This document shows, one piece after another, positions 16,903-25,596 of a stretch of DNA of 64,000 nt (positions within the stretch are counted from its first letter, which is position 1; every line of letters begins with the position of its first letter). The notes under the pieces are model-generated. The model was not told the origin of the DNA, searched no databases, and was given only the letters and a program-made list of their open reading frames with translations. Both the position numbers and the translations under genes were made by a program. This stretch comes from Streptomyces sp. B21-083. Lineage in GTDB: Bacteria > Actinomycetota > Actinomycetes > Streptomycetales > Streptomycetaceae. The DNA lies in NCBI RefSeq assembly GCF_036898825.1, contig NZ_JARUND010000001.1, forward strand, positions 1,302,001 to 1,366,000, written 5' to 3'.

Positions 16903-19900
16903 TCAGGCGATCTCGACGAGCAGGTCGCCGCCCTCCACCTGCTGGATCCTGTTGATGGCCAGCCTCGTCACCTTTCCGGCCTTCGAGGCGGTGACCGCGG
17001 CTTCCATCTTCATCGCCTCGATGGTGGCCACCGTGGCGCCGACCGCCACCTCGTCCCCCTCGGCGACGGCGAGCGTCACCACTCCGGCGAAGGGCGCGGC
17101 GACATGGCCGGGGTTGGCCCGGTCCGCCTTCTCCGTGGCCGGGATGTCGGAGGACACGGCGGTGTCACGTACCTGGATCGGCCGCAGTTGGCCGTTCAGC
17201 GTGGACATCACCGTGCGCATGCCGCGTTCGTCGGCCTCGCCCACGGCCTCCAGCTCGATGAGGAGCCTGACACCCGGTTCGAGGTCGACGGAGTACTCCG
17301 TCCCGGGACGCAGCCCGTAGAAGAAGTCCTTGCTGGCCAGCACGCTGGTGTCGCCGTAGGTCTGCCGGTGCGTCTCGAACTCGCGTGCGGGGCCGGGGAA
17401 GAGCAGCCGGTTGAGCGTCCCCCGCCGGTCTTTCGCCAGCCCCGTTCGGTCGTCCGAGGTCAGTTCCGCCATGGGCTTGGGGGCGGCCCGGCCCTCCAGT
17501 GCCTTGGTGCGGAACGGCTCCGGCCAGCCGCCGGGCGGGTTGCCCAGCTCGCCGCGCAGGAAGCCGATGACCGAGTCGGGGATGTCGAACCTGTTCGGCG
17601 TCGCCTCGAAGTCCTCCGGCGAGACGTCGGCGCCTACGAGGTGGAGGGCGAGGTCGCCGACCACCTTCGACGAAGGGGTGACCTTCACCAGCCGGCCGAG
17701 GATCCGGTCTGCGGCGGCGTACATCGCCTCGATCGCCTCGAAGCGGTCGCCGAGGCCCAGCGCGACCGCCTGGGTGCGCAGGTTGGACAGCTGTCCGCCG
17801 GGGATCTCGTGGTGGTAGACCCGCCCGGTCGGCGAGGCGAGGCCCGCCTCGAACGGTGCGTAGATCTTCCGGACGCTCTCCCAGTACGGCTCCAGGTCAC
17901 CCACGGCCGTCAGGCTCAGCCCGGTGGGCCGCTCGGAGTAGTCGGTCGCGGCGACGATGCCTGACAGCGACGGCTGCGAGGTGGTGCCCGCCATCGACGC
18001 CACCGCGCCGTCGACCGCGTCCGCGCCGGCCTGGATCGCGGCGAGGTAGGTGGCGAGCTGGCCGCCCGCGGTGTCGTGTGTGTGGAGGTGCACCGGCAGA
18101 TCGAACTCGCGGCGCAGCGCCGACACGAGGGTCGCGGCGGCCGGGGCCCTCAGCAGGCCCGCCATGTCCTTGACGGCCAGGACGTGGGCACCGGCCTCGA
18201 CGATCTGCTCGGCGAGGCGGAGGTAGTAGTCCAGGGTGTAGAGCCGCTCGGACGGATCGGACAGGTCTGACGTGTAGCACAGGGCGACCTCGGCGATCGC
18301 CGTTCCCGTCTCGCGTACGGCGTCGATCGCGGGCCGCATCTGGCCTACGTCGTTGAGCGCGTCGAAGATCCGGAAGATGTCGATGCCGGTGGCCGCGGCC
18401 TCCTGTACGAAGGCGTCGGTCACCTCGGTCGGGTACGGGGTGTAGCCCACGGTGTTGCGGCCGCGCAGCAACATCTGCAGACAGATGTTCGGTACGGCTT
18501 CGCGCAGGGCGGCCAGGCGTTCCCAGGGGTCCTCGGCGAGGAAGCGCAGCGCGACGTCGTAGGTGGCGCCGCCCCAGCACTCCAGGGACAGCAGCTCGGG
18601 CAGGGTCCGCGCCACCACCGGGGCGATGGCGAGCATGTCCTTGGTGCGAACCCGGGTGGCGAGCAGCGACTGGTGGGCGTCGCGGAACGTGGTGTCGGTG
18701 ACACCGATGGTCGGCGACTCGCGTAGCCACCGGGCGAAGCCCTCCGGGCCCAGTTCGACGAGCCGCTGCCGGGAGCCCGCCGGCGGCTCCGAGTCAGGCA
18801 GAGGCGGGATCTTGCTGACCGGGTCGATCAGTTCGGGGCGTTCGCCGTGCGGCTTGTTCACGGTGACGTCGGCGAGGTAGGTGAGCAGTTTCGTGCCGCG
18901 GTCGGCGGAGTGACGTGCCGTGAGCAGGTGCGGCCGTCGCTCGATGAACGACGTCGTGACCCGGCCGGCGCGGAAGTCCGCGTCGTCGAGCACGGCCTGC
19001 AGGAACGGGATGTTGGTGGCAACGCCACGGATGCGGAACTCGGCCACGGCACGCCGGGCCCGGCTGATCGCGGTCCCGAAGTCGCGGCCCCGGCAGGTGA
19101 GTTTGACCAGCATCGAGTCGAAGTGCGCGCTGATCTCCGTACCGGCGTGGGTGGTGCCGCCGTCCAGCCGGATGCCGGAGCCGCCGGGCGAGCGGTACGC
19201 GCTGATCCTGCCGGTGTCCGGGCGGAAGCCGTTGGCGGGGTCCTCGGTCGTGATCCGGCACTGCAGTGCGGCGCCGTGCAGGGTGACGGTCTCCTGGGAG
19301 AGCCCGAGGTCGGCCAGTGTCTCGCCGGAGGCGATGCGCAGCTGTGCCTGGACGAGGTCGACGTCTGTGACCTCCTCGGTGACCGTGTGCTCGACCTGGA
19401 TGCGCGGGTTCATCTCGATGAAGACGTGGTTGCCCTCGCGGTCGAGGAGGAACTCCACGGTGCCCGCGTTGCGGTAGCCGATCTGCTCGGCGAACCGCAC
19501 GGCGTCGGCGCAGATCCGGTCCCGCAGTTCCGGGTCGAGATTCGGCGCGGGCGCCATCTCGATCACCTTCTGGTGGCGCCGCTGTACCGAGCAGTCACGT
19601 TCGAACAGGTGGATGACGTTGCCCTGGCCGTCGGCGAGGATCTGTACCTCGATGTGGCGTGGCTCGACGACCGCCTTCTCCAGGAAGACCGTGGAGTCGC
19701 CGAACGCGGAGGCCGCCTCACGGGCCGCGGCCTCGATCGACTCGCGCAGTTGGGCGGGTTCCTCGACCCTCCGCATGCCGCGCCCGCCACCGCCGGCGAC
19801 GGCCTTGACGAACACCGGGAAGCCGATGTCGTCGGCGGCGCGGACGAGTTCGTCCACATCGGCGGAGGGCGCCGAGGAGGCCAGCACCGGTACGCCTGCC

Positions 19901-20277
19901 GCGCGGGCGGCGGCCACCGCACTCGCCTTGTTGCCGGTCAGCTCCAGCGTGTCGGCGCTGGGCCCGACGAAGGTGATGCCGCCCTCTTCGCAGGCGCGCG
20001 CCAGATCGGGGTTCTCGGACAGGAACCCGTAACCGGGGTACACCGCGTCCGCGCCCGCCTGACGCGCCGCGCGGACGATCTCCTCCACGGAGAGGTACGC
20101 CCGGACGGGATGTCCGGGACGGCCGATCTCGTAGGCCTCGTCGGCCTTCAACCGGTGCAGTGAATTGCGATCCTCGTGCGGGAAGACGGCCACGGTCCTC
20201 GCGCCCAGCTCAAAGCTGGCGCGGAACGCGCGAATGGCGATCTCACCACGGTTGGCGACCAGCACCTTGCGGAACAT
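16903..20277 (-). CDS. pyc: Pyruvate carboxylase
   Basis: 1124 residues, the usual length of the single-chain enzyme. It makes oxaloacetate from pyruvate, bicarbonate and ATP (anaplerosis, cytosolic). Start ATG 20277 (MFRKVLVANRGEIAIRAF) is the conserved N-terminus; the longer open frame upstream is not protein-like. Biotin carboxylase domain with glycine-rich ATP loop GGGGRGMR and EMNPRIQVEHTVTEEVTD; carboxyltransferase domain beginning VTDTTFRDAHQSLLATR; PYC/OADA domain; biotinyl domain with EAMKMEA, where Lys1090 carries biotin. It is monocistronic. Confidence 0.97.
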   Translation of the reverse strand: MFRKVLVANRGEIAIRAFRASFELGARTVAVFPHEDRNSLHRLKADEAYEIGRPGHPVRAYLSVEEIVRAARQAGADAVYPGYGFLSENPDLARACEEGGITFVGPSADTLELTGNKASAVAAARAAGVPVLASSAPSADVDELVRAADDIGFPVFVKAVAGGGGRGMRRVEEPAQLRESIEAAAREAASAFGDSTVFLEKAVVEPRHIEVQILADGQGNVIHLFERDCSVQRRHQKVIEMAPAPNLDPELRDRICADAVRFAEQIGYRNAGTVEFLLDREGNHVFIEMNPRIQVEHTVTEEVTDVDLVQAQLRIASGETLADLGLSQETVTLHGAALQCRITTEDPANGFRPDTGRISAYRSPGGSGIRLDGGTTHAGTEISAHFDSMLVKLTCRGRDFGTAISRARRAVAEFRIRGVATNIPFLQAVLDDADFRAGRVTTSFIERRPHLLTARHSADRGTKLLTYLADVTVNKPHGERPELIDPVSKIPPLPDSEPPAGSRQRLVELGPEGFARWLRESPTIGVTDTTFRDAHQSLLATRVRTKDMLAIAPVVARTLPELLSLECWGGATYDVALRFLAEDPWERLAALREAVPNICLQMLLRGRNTVGYTPYPTEVTDAFVQEAAATGIDIFRIFDALNDVGQMRPAIDAVRETGTAIAEVALCYTSDLSDPSERLYTLDYYLRLAEQIVEAGAHVLAVKDMAGLLRAPAAATLVSALRREFDLPVHLHTHDTAGGQLATYLAAIQAGADAVDGAVASMAGTTSQPSLSGIVAATDYSERPTGLSLTAVGDLEPYWESVRKIYAPFEAGLASPTGRVYHHEIPGGQLSNLRTQAVALGLGDRFEAIEAMYAAADRILGRLVKVTPSSKVVGDLALHLVGADVSPEDFEATPNRFDIPDSVIGFLRGELGNPPGGWPEPFRTKALEGRAAPKPMAELTSDDRTGLAKDRRGTLNRLLFPGPAREFETHRQTYGDTSVLASKDFFYGLRPGTEYSVDLEPGVRLLIELEAVGEADERGMRTVMSTLNGQLRPIQVRDTAVSSDIPATEKADRANPGHVAAPFAGVVTLAVAEGDEVAVGATVATIEAMKMEAAVTASKAGKVTRLAINRIQQVEGGDLLVEIA

Positions 20278-20376
20278 CCTGGATCCCTTCAGCCTGCCGG
20301 TGACGCGCCCCATGGTGTCGGCCCGGCCCGGCTCGCGCCATGTGAGCCGGGCCACTCACACCCACCGGGGGCACGT

Positions 20377-22191
20377 TCAGCGGAGGTCGGCCGAGGCAGG
20401 GGTCTCGTCCAGGAAGCCCCCCGACTGGTGCTGCCACAGCTTCGCGTAGGCGCCCTCCGACGCGAGCAGCTCCTGGTGCGTGCCCTGCTCGACGATCCTT
20501 CCGCGGTCCAGGACGACGAGCCGGTCCATGGTGGCGACCGTGCTCAGCCGGTGCGCCACCACGAGAGCCGTCCGTCCCTCCATGAGCCGCCACAGCGCCT
20601 CCTGGACGAGGATCTCGCTCTCGGAGTCCAGGGCGCTGGTGGCCTCGTCGAGCAGCAGGATCGGCGCGTCACGCAGGATCGCCCGGGCGAGAGCGACCCG
20701 CTGGCGCTGTCCGCCGGACAGCTTGACCCCGCGTTCGCCCACCATGGTGTCGAAGCCGTCCGGCAGCGCGTCGGCGAACTCCGTGACGTGCGCCGCCTCG
20801 GCCGCCCGGCGGATCTCGGCCTCGGTGGCGTCCGGGCGGGCGAACACGATGTTGTCGCGGAGCGTGCGGTGGAACATCGCCGGGTCCTGCGGCACGTAGG
20901 CGATCAGGCTGCGCAGGTCCCTCTGGCGCAGCAGGCTGATGTCCTGCCCTCCGATCATGATCCGCCCGGCGTCGATGTCGGTCATCCGCAGCAGCAGCCG
21001 ACTGAGGGTGGTCTTGCCCCCGCCGGAACGGCCGACGAGGCCGATCTTCGCTCCGCCGGCCACCGACAGGTCGAGTCCCTCGAAGAGCGGCTCGGCGCCG
21101 GCGTGCGCGAAGGTCACGTTCTCGAAGCGGACGTCGGCGGCCCTGGACCGCAGGGTTTCCGGCGCTGCGGGGTCGAGCACGGTCGGCGAGGTCAGCAGCA
21201 GTTCGGTGAACTGCGCGGCCTCGGTCATCGAGCTCTCCAGCCGACGGTAGATCTGGCTGAACTCGAACATGATCCGGGTCGCGTTCGAGTAGTACGTGAA
21301 GGCGACCACGACCGTCTCCACGCCGTGCCCGCCCCCCGCGAGGGTGACCGCCAGCAGCAGGCCCAGGGCGTTGGTGAGCACGGACAGCGGCGCGACCAGT
21401 GTGTCGATGCGCAGGTTGCCGTAGTCCCACGACCGCAGCATGAGCCGCCGTGACGCCGCGACCCGGGACCGGTGCTCGGCGGCCTCACGTTCCTCGGCGG
21501 CGAACGCCCTGACCGTGTCCATGTTCGTCAGGCTGTCGGCGACATGGCCCGACACCTGGGCGATCGCCTCCTCGCGCTTGTCGACGAGCGCCTGGCGGCG
21601 CCGGATGAGGGGCACCACGCACAGCGCCGTCAGTGCGATCATCGCCAGCAGGCCGACCACCAGCAGCGGTTCGTAGCGCCACAGCACCACCGACCCGAAC
21701 ACGAGTGGCACGAGACTGCCCACGACCTGGAACGTGAGGGTGTCGACGAACTCCTCGAAGCGGGAGGCGAAGCTCAGGACCCGCTTGGTCAGCGACCCGG
21801 CGAAGTTGTCGTGGAAGAACGCGGCGTCCTTGGCGAACAGTTCGTCCATGCCGATCACGTACAGATGCTCGATGCCGCGGGCGTCGACACGGTTCAGGCA
21901 GTGCAGGCCGATGCGCCAGAGCACCTCCGAGAGCAGCATGACGCCGGCGAAGGCGACCACGTAGGGCAGCGCCGAGCCGGCGGCGACGCCGTTTTCGTCG
22001 GCGATGCGGCCGACGAGCTTCGCGACGATCAGCGGCGCGATGTAGGCGAGGCCGATGTTGCCCAGCGCCGGCAGCAGCATCGCGGGCACCGTCAGCCGGC
22101 GGAGACGGGCCAACTCCTGTCCGTAGTAGCGAAGGGCGAGGAGCACAGGCCCCTTGCCCGGTGGATCCTTGGGCGATTCAGGCGATCCCAT
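20377..22191 (-). CDS. ABC exporter, fused membrane and ATPase domains
   Basis: 604 residues from ATG 22191 (MGSPESPKDP); GTG 22197 is an alternative. Six helices (residues about 30-320) are followed by an ATPase with Walker A GRSGGGKTT, Q-loop YVPQDPAMFHRTLRDNI, signature LSGGQRQRVALARA, Walker B ILLLDEATSALD and His-switch VAHRLST. This is a homodimerising or half-transporter of the lipid/drug/peptide exporter class; the substrate is unknown. It ends 99 bases from the pyc start on the same strand. It is divergent from the GH43-like gene across 241 bp. Confidence 0.93.
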   Translation of the reverse strand: MGSPESPKDPPGKGPVLLALRYYGQELARLRRLTVPAMLLPALGNIGLAYIAPLIVAKLVGRIADENGVAAGSALPYVVAFAGVMLLSEVLWRIGLHCLNRVDARGIEHLYVIGMDELFAKDAAFFHDNFAGSLTKRVLSFASRFEEFVDTLTFQVVGSLVPLVFGSVVLWRYEPLLVVGLLAMIALTALCVVPLIRRRQALVDKREEAIAQVSGHVADSLTNMDTVRAFAAEEREAAEHRSRVAASRRLMLRSWDYGNLRIDTLVAPLSVLTNALGLLLAVTLAGGGHGVETVVVAFTYYSNATRIMFEFSQIYRRLESSMTEAAQFTELLLTSPTVLDPAAPETLRSRAADVRFENVTFAHAGAEPLFEGLDLSVAGGAKIGLVGRSGGGKTTLSRLLLRMTDIDAGRIMIGGQDISLLRQRDLRSLIAYVPQDPAMFHRTLRDNIVFARPDATEAEIRRAAEAAHVTEFADALPDGFDTMVGERGVKLSGGQRQRVALARAILRDAPILLLDEATSALDSESEILVQEALWRLMEGRTALVVAHRLSTVATMDRLVVLDRGRIVEQGTHQELLASEGAYAKLWQHQSGGFLDETPASADLR

Positions 22192-22432
22192 TCCAACCCT
22201 GTGATGTCGTAGGGCGGCCGGCCACTCGCCTTCGCCAAGGTCGTCCAGGCAGGCGGGCACGACGCCGCCGCCCCCGCGAAGCTCGCGGCGACGCCGACGT
22301 GTGGGTACGGGCAGGCCAGAAGTCGCAGTGTCCCGCGTCGGCTTCCCCGGGGTCCACGCGTTTTTCTCGGCCAACGCCATGCCCGAACACGGGTGCGAAC
22401 CGAGGTCGGAGCGGTGCGTTTATCCTTCGACC

Positions 22433-23464
22433 GTGGCTGACACCGACACCGACACCACCCCGATGCGGCTTCCCGACATGCCGCTGCACGATCCGTTCGT
22501 CGTCGCCGACAACAGGACCCGCACCTACTACCTCTACACGTCCAACAACCCGTCCGTATCGGGCGTGGACGGCACCGGCACAATGGTCTACCGCAGCAAC
22601 GACCTGCGGAACTGGACGCGCCCCGTGGTGGTCTTCCTGGCCGCCGAGCAGGAGGAGATCTGGGCGACCGACGGCGGCTGGGCGCCCGAGGTGCACGAAT
22701 GGGGCGGCAGGTACTACCTGTTCACCACCTTGCATGACCAGAACAGACCGCTTCCGGTACCTCCGCCGAACCAGTGGGGTACGCCGTTCCAGATCCCGGC
22801 CTACATGCGCGGCACGATCACAGCCGTCTCGTCCTCGCTGCTGGGCCCGTTCACCGTCGTAGACCCCTCACGCCCCACCCCGCCCGAGAACCTCATGACG
22901 CTCGACGGCACGCTCTACGTCGACCCGTCCGGGCAGCCCTGGATGGTGTACGCGCACGAGTGGCTGCAGACCATCGACGGAACCATGGAGGCGATCCGGC
23001 TTGCCCCGGACCTGGCCCGGACCATCGGAGAGCCCCTCTTCCTGTTCAAGGGCTCGGACGCGTCCTGGCTCGCCGAGGAGATCCCCGGCGGCCTGCCGAA
23101 CCAGCTCCCGCCGTACGTCACCGACGGCCCCCAACTCCACCGCACCCCTGACGGATCGCTGCTCATGCTGTGGTCGACGTACGAGAAGAACACCGTCGGC
23201 CCTGACGGGGCCATGAGCGGCGGCTATGTGCAGACCTACGCCACCTCGGCGTCCGGCGACATCACGGGGCCGTGGCAGCAGCACCGGCCGCTGGTCCGCG
23301 AGGACAGCGGTCACGGGATGCTCTTCCACACGTTCGACGACCGGCTGATGATGGTGCTCCACCGCCCCTTCGACAACGCGCGGGGCAAGCTGTACGAGAT
23401 GGAGTTCGTCGGCCATGAGCTGCGGGTGCTCCGCCGACGCGCCGACCTCGACGGCGGCGGATGA
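22433..23464 (+). CDS. GH43-like five-bladed beta-propeller glycosidase, non-secreted
   Basis: 343 residues from GTG 22433. Upstream codons are not protein-like, and TATCCT at 22421-22426 lies where a -10 would give a leaderless or near-leaderless message. Propeller motifs: base Asp in LHDPFVVADN, WAPEVHEWGGRYYLF, and YVDPSGQPWMVYAHEW. Where many GH43 enzymes have the acid Glu, this one reads VTDGPQLHRT, so the acid is substituted or lies elsewhere. No signal peptide is present, so it probably acts inside the cell on imported oligosaccharides. The substrate is unknown. It is followed by a hairpin and then the tRNA-derived repeat. Confidence 0.82.
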   Translation: MADTDTDTTPMRLPDMPLHDPFVVADNRTRTYYLYTSNNPSVSGVDGTGTMVYRSNDLRNWTRPVVVFLAAEQEEIWATDGGWAPEVHEWGGRYYLFTTLHDQNRPLPVPPPNQWGTPFQIPAYMRGTITAVSSSLLGPFTVVDPSRPTPPENLMTLDGTLYVDPSGQPWMVYAHEWLQTIDGTMEAIRLAPDLARTIGEPLFLFKGSDASWLAEEIPGGLPNQLPPYVTDGPQLHRTPDGSLLMLWSTYEKNTVGPDGAMSGGYVQTYATSASGDITGPWQQHRPLVREDSGHGMLFHTFDDRLMMVLHRPFDNARGKLYEMEFVGHELRVLRRRADLDGGG

Positions 23465-23490
23465 CGACTGACGCCACTGTGCGCAAACGA

Positions 23491-23540
23491 CGGAGGCCGT
23501 CTTCTCATCGCTGAGAAAACGGCGCCCCCTCCGGCCTCCG
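23491..23540 (+). terminator. Terminator after the GH43-like gene
   Basis: CGGAGGCCG pairs with CGGCCTCCG, enclosing an inner TTCTC/GAGAA hairpin. It lies 27 bases after the stop and just before the att-like repeat. Confidence 0.7.
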
Positions 23541-23549
23541 ACTTCCACA

Positions 23550-23593
23550 AGTCGGGACGACAGGATTTGAACCTGCGACCCCTTGACCCCCAG
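23550..23593 (-). repeat. Attachment-site copy: 3' part of tRNA-Pro (44 bp)
   Basis: Identical to 29601-29644 and, except at its outermost base, to 5923-5966. It covers acceptor 3' strand, T-arm, variable loop and half of the anticodon arm, then diverges at CCCCCAG/CAGTG. It cannot form a tRNA. Confidence 0.9.
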
Positions 23594-23713
23594 CAGTGAG
23601 GGCAAGGGTACTTTCCGGAGATATCAGGTTCAATCTGAGTGCAGGCGGTGGACGCGACGGGCCGTCGTGCACCTGCGCGCACACCGTGCGGTCCCCAGCT
23701 GGTCCCCAGGGCC

Positions 23714-24046
23714 ATGACCGGCATGCTCGCCTACGCCTTCACCTTCCTCTGTCTCGACGGCGGCGGCACCACCCCACCGCCGCCCAGCACTTCCGGTGCG
23801 CTGCACGTGGTGGGTGCAGGCAAGTGCCTGGACGTGCCGACGATGGCAGGTACGCAGGTGCAGATCCGTGATTGCCAGGGCGGGGCCAACCAGCTCTGGA
23901 CCCGCACCGGGTCCGGCCAGCTGACGGTGACCATGTCGGGCACCACCTTGCGTCCGGACGCCTACAACCACCAGACCACGTCCGGCACCAAGGTGGTGAC
24001 CTGGCCGTCCAACGGCGGCATCAACCAGAAGTGGAACCTCAGCTGA
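23714..24046 (+). pseudogene. Ricin B-type (CBM13) lectin domain fragment
   Basis: The frame carries a Thr/Pro linker (GGGTTPPPPSTSGA) followed by ricin-type repeats: GKCLDVP, GTQVQIRDCQGGANQLW, then a second incomplete repeat ending GTKVVTWPSNGGINQKWNLS. This is the usual C-terminal module of secreted Streptomyces hydrolases; the catalytic part is absent. ATG 23714 gives a 110-residue frame with one weak hydrophobic stretch, but no convincing ribosome site, so I read it as a surviving 3' end cut off by the att junction. Confidence 0.65.
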
Positions 24047-24052
24047 CTCCAC

Positions 24053-24089
24053 CCCTGTCCGGGCCGGGCACGCCCCGGCTCGGACAGGG
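24053..24089 (+). terminator. Terminator after the lectin fragment
   Basis: CCCTGTCCG/CGGACAGGG and GCCGGG/CCCGGC pair with one mismatch, starting seven bases after the stop. It survives although the gene is truncated. Confidence 0.75.
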
Positions 24090-24162
24090 CGAAAACTCCG
24101 ACGGGAACCTACCCCTTGTCAGGGGCATGACCCTCTTCTACAGTCCCCGGATACGGAGATTG

Positions 24163-24176
24163 TGGGAGCGCTCCCA
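24163..24176 (+). promoter_or_regulatory. CebR operator (cellobiose/cellotriose-responsive)
   Basis: Perfect 14-bp palindrome TGGGAGCGCTCCCA, identical to the established CebR box of Streptomyces cellulase genes, 93 bp before the expansin-like start codon. CebR is a LacI-family repressor released by cello-oligosaccharides; the regulator itself is not in this window. Confidence 0.92.
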
Positions 24177-24269
24177 TTGGTGAGGGGTTCCAGCGCTCGC
24201 TCCCCTCCCTCCGAGAGGACTCCCGTACAAGCGTCACGGCGCCCCGTCACGAAGAAGGCGGATCCCCCC

Positions 24270-25580
24270 ATGCAGCTTCTTTCGACCCCCCGCTCGCCCG
24301 CCCGAAGGCGCATCGCCACGTTGCTGGCAGCGCTCTGCTGCGCCGCGTTACCCGTCGTGGCCGCGGCGGCCCAGCCGCCCGCGGAGAGGGCCGCCGTCAC
24401 TGAGGTCCTGGGTAACGCGACCCACTTCGCCGGGCTCGGCAGCCCCTACGGCGGCTGCGGTCTGCCGCAGCGCGAACTGGACAGCCAGGACTTCGTGGCG
24501 CTCAACGTGTTCAACACACCCGGCGACTACTCGAGCACCTACCCCCGCCCGGTGCCGGACTCGAACGCCTCGGTCAAGGGCGTCTTCGACAACGGCCGCA
24601 ACTGCGGCCGCTGGGTCAAGGTCACCATCGGGGACTACTGCACCGGCACCAACGACGGCGCCCCGGGCCTGCCCTTCTGCCGCAACGGCTCCTGGGTGGC
24701 CGACAAGTACAACGGGGCCACCCTGACCATGCTCGTCGCGGACAGCTGCGCCGATTCCAACGCCTGGTGCCGGGACGACCCCAACCACCTCGACCTGGCA
24801 ACCGACTCCCTCAACCGCTTCCGGACCGGCGGCACCCCAGTGGGGACGATGTACCCGGACCACTGGAACAACCGTCATGTCTCCTGGAGCTTCGTCCCGG
24901 CCCCGGACTACAGCGGCGACATCCGTATCGGCTTCCTCAGGGGAGCCCAGCGGTACTGGCCCGCCATCGCCGTCTCCCATCTGCCGGGCGGCATCCACGG
25001 CGTCCAGTACCTGGCGAACGGCACTTGGACCGACGCCGCAATGAACAGCGACATGGGGCAGTCCTACGTCATCGGCGCGACGGCCTCCGGCCAGAGCAGC
25101 TTCACCATACGGATCCGCGACGCAGCCGACGCCTGGCTGGGCGGCGGCCGTACGTACTCCTTCTCGCTGCCGTCGGGTTGCGCGGGAGGCTGCTCGCAGG
25201 ACTACACCGCCGTCCCCTACACCACCGACAGCTCTGGAGGGACACCACCTCCCACTCCCGCGCCGAGCCCCTCCGGCGACACCGCCTGCACGGCGGAGTG
25301 GAAGCTGACCGGCTCATGGCAGGGCGGGTACCAGGCCGATGTCACGGTCACCAACACCGGGTCCCGGCCGGTCACCGACTGGTCGGTGCACCACACCCTG
25401 CCGGGCGGTGTGACCGTGGCGAACCGCTGGAACGCGGTGGTGGATCCGTCCCGCCCCGCCACCACCGTTCACAACGCCTCCTACAACGGCTCGCTGGCAC
25501 CGGGCGCGTCGACGACCTGGGGGATGACGCTCAGCGGCGACGACCGAGCCCTCGGCACACTCTCCTGCACCGCGTCCTGA
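24270..25580 (+). CDS. Expansin-like cellulose-loosening protein with CBM2
   Basis: 436 residues from ATG 24270 (MQLLSTPRS), with GAAGAAGG upstream. Signal peptide (basic start, LLAALCCAALPVVAAAA). Domain 1 resembles the double-psi beta-barrel of expansins (GNATHFAGLGSPYGGCGLPQ, later NHLDLATDSLNRF) with many cysteines. Domain 2 is a beta-sandwich like the expansin C-terminal/CBM63 domain. A PTPAPSPSG linker leads to a CBM2 (starting TACTAEWKLTGSWQGGYQAD). Expansins loosen cellulose non-hydrolytically. The CebR box upstream ties it to cellulose degradation. It is 16 bp from the Cip1-like gene, so they probably form one transcript. Confidence 0.8.
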   Translation: MQLLSTPRSPARRRIATLLAALCCAALPVVAAAAQPPAERAAVTEVLGNATHFAGLGSPYGGCGLPQRELDSQDFVALNVFNTPGDYSSTYPRPVPDSNASVKGVFDNGRNCGRWVKVTIGDYCTGTNDGAPGLPFCRNGSWVADKYNGATLTMLVADSCADSNAWCRDDPNHLDLATDSLNRFRTGGTPVGTMYPDHWNNRHVSWSFVPAPDYSGDIRIGFLRGAQRYWPAIAVSHLPGGIHGVQYLANGTWTDAAMNSDMGQSYVIGATASGQSSFTIRIRDAADAWLGGGRTYSFSLPSGCAGGCSQDYTAVPYTTDSSGGTPPPTPAPSPSGDTACTAEWKLTGSWQGGYQADVTVTNTGSRPVTDWSVHHTLPGGVTVANRWNAVVDPSRPATTVHNASYNGSLAPGASTTWGMTLSGDDRALGTLSCTAS

Positions 25581-25596
25581 CTCTCGGAGATTGACC

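Noticed and set aside
18847..20163. Long + strand frame opposite pyc
   Set aside because: Antisense of a confidently identified pyruvate carboxylase, no domain and no ribosome site.
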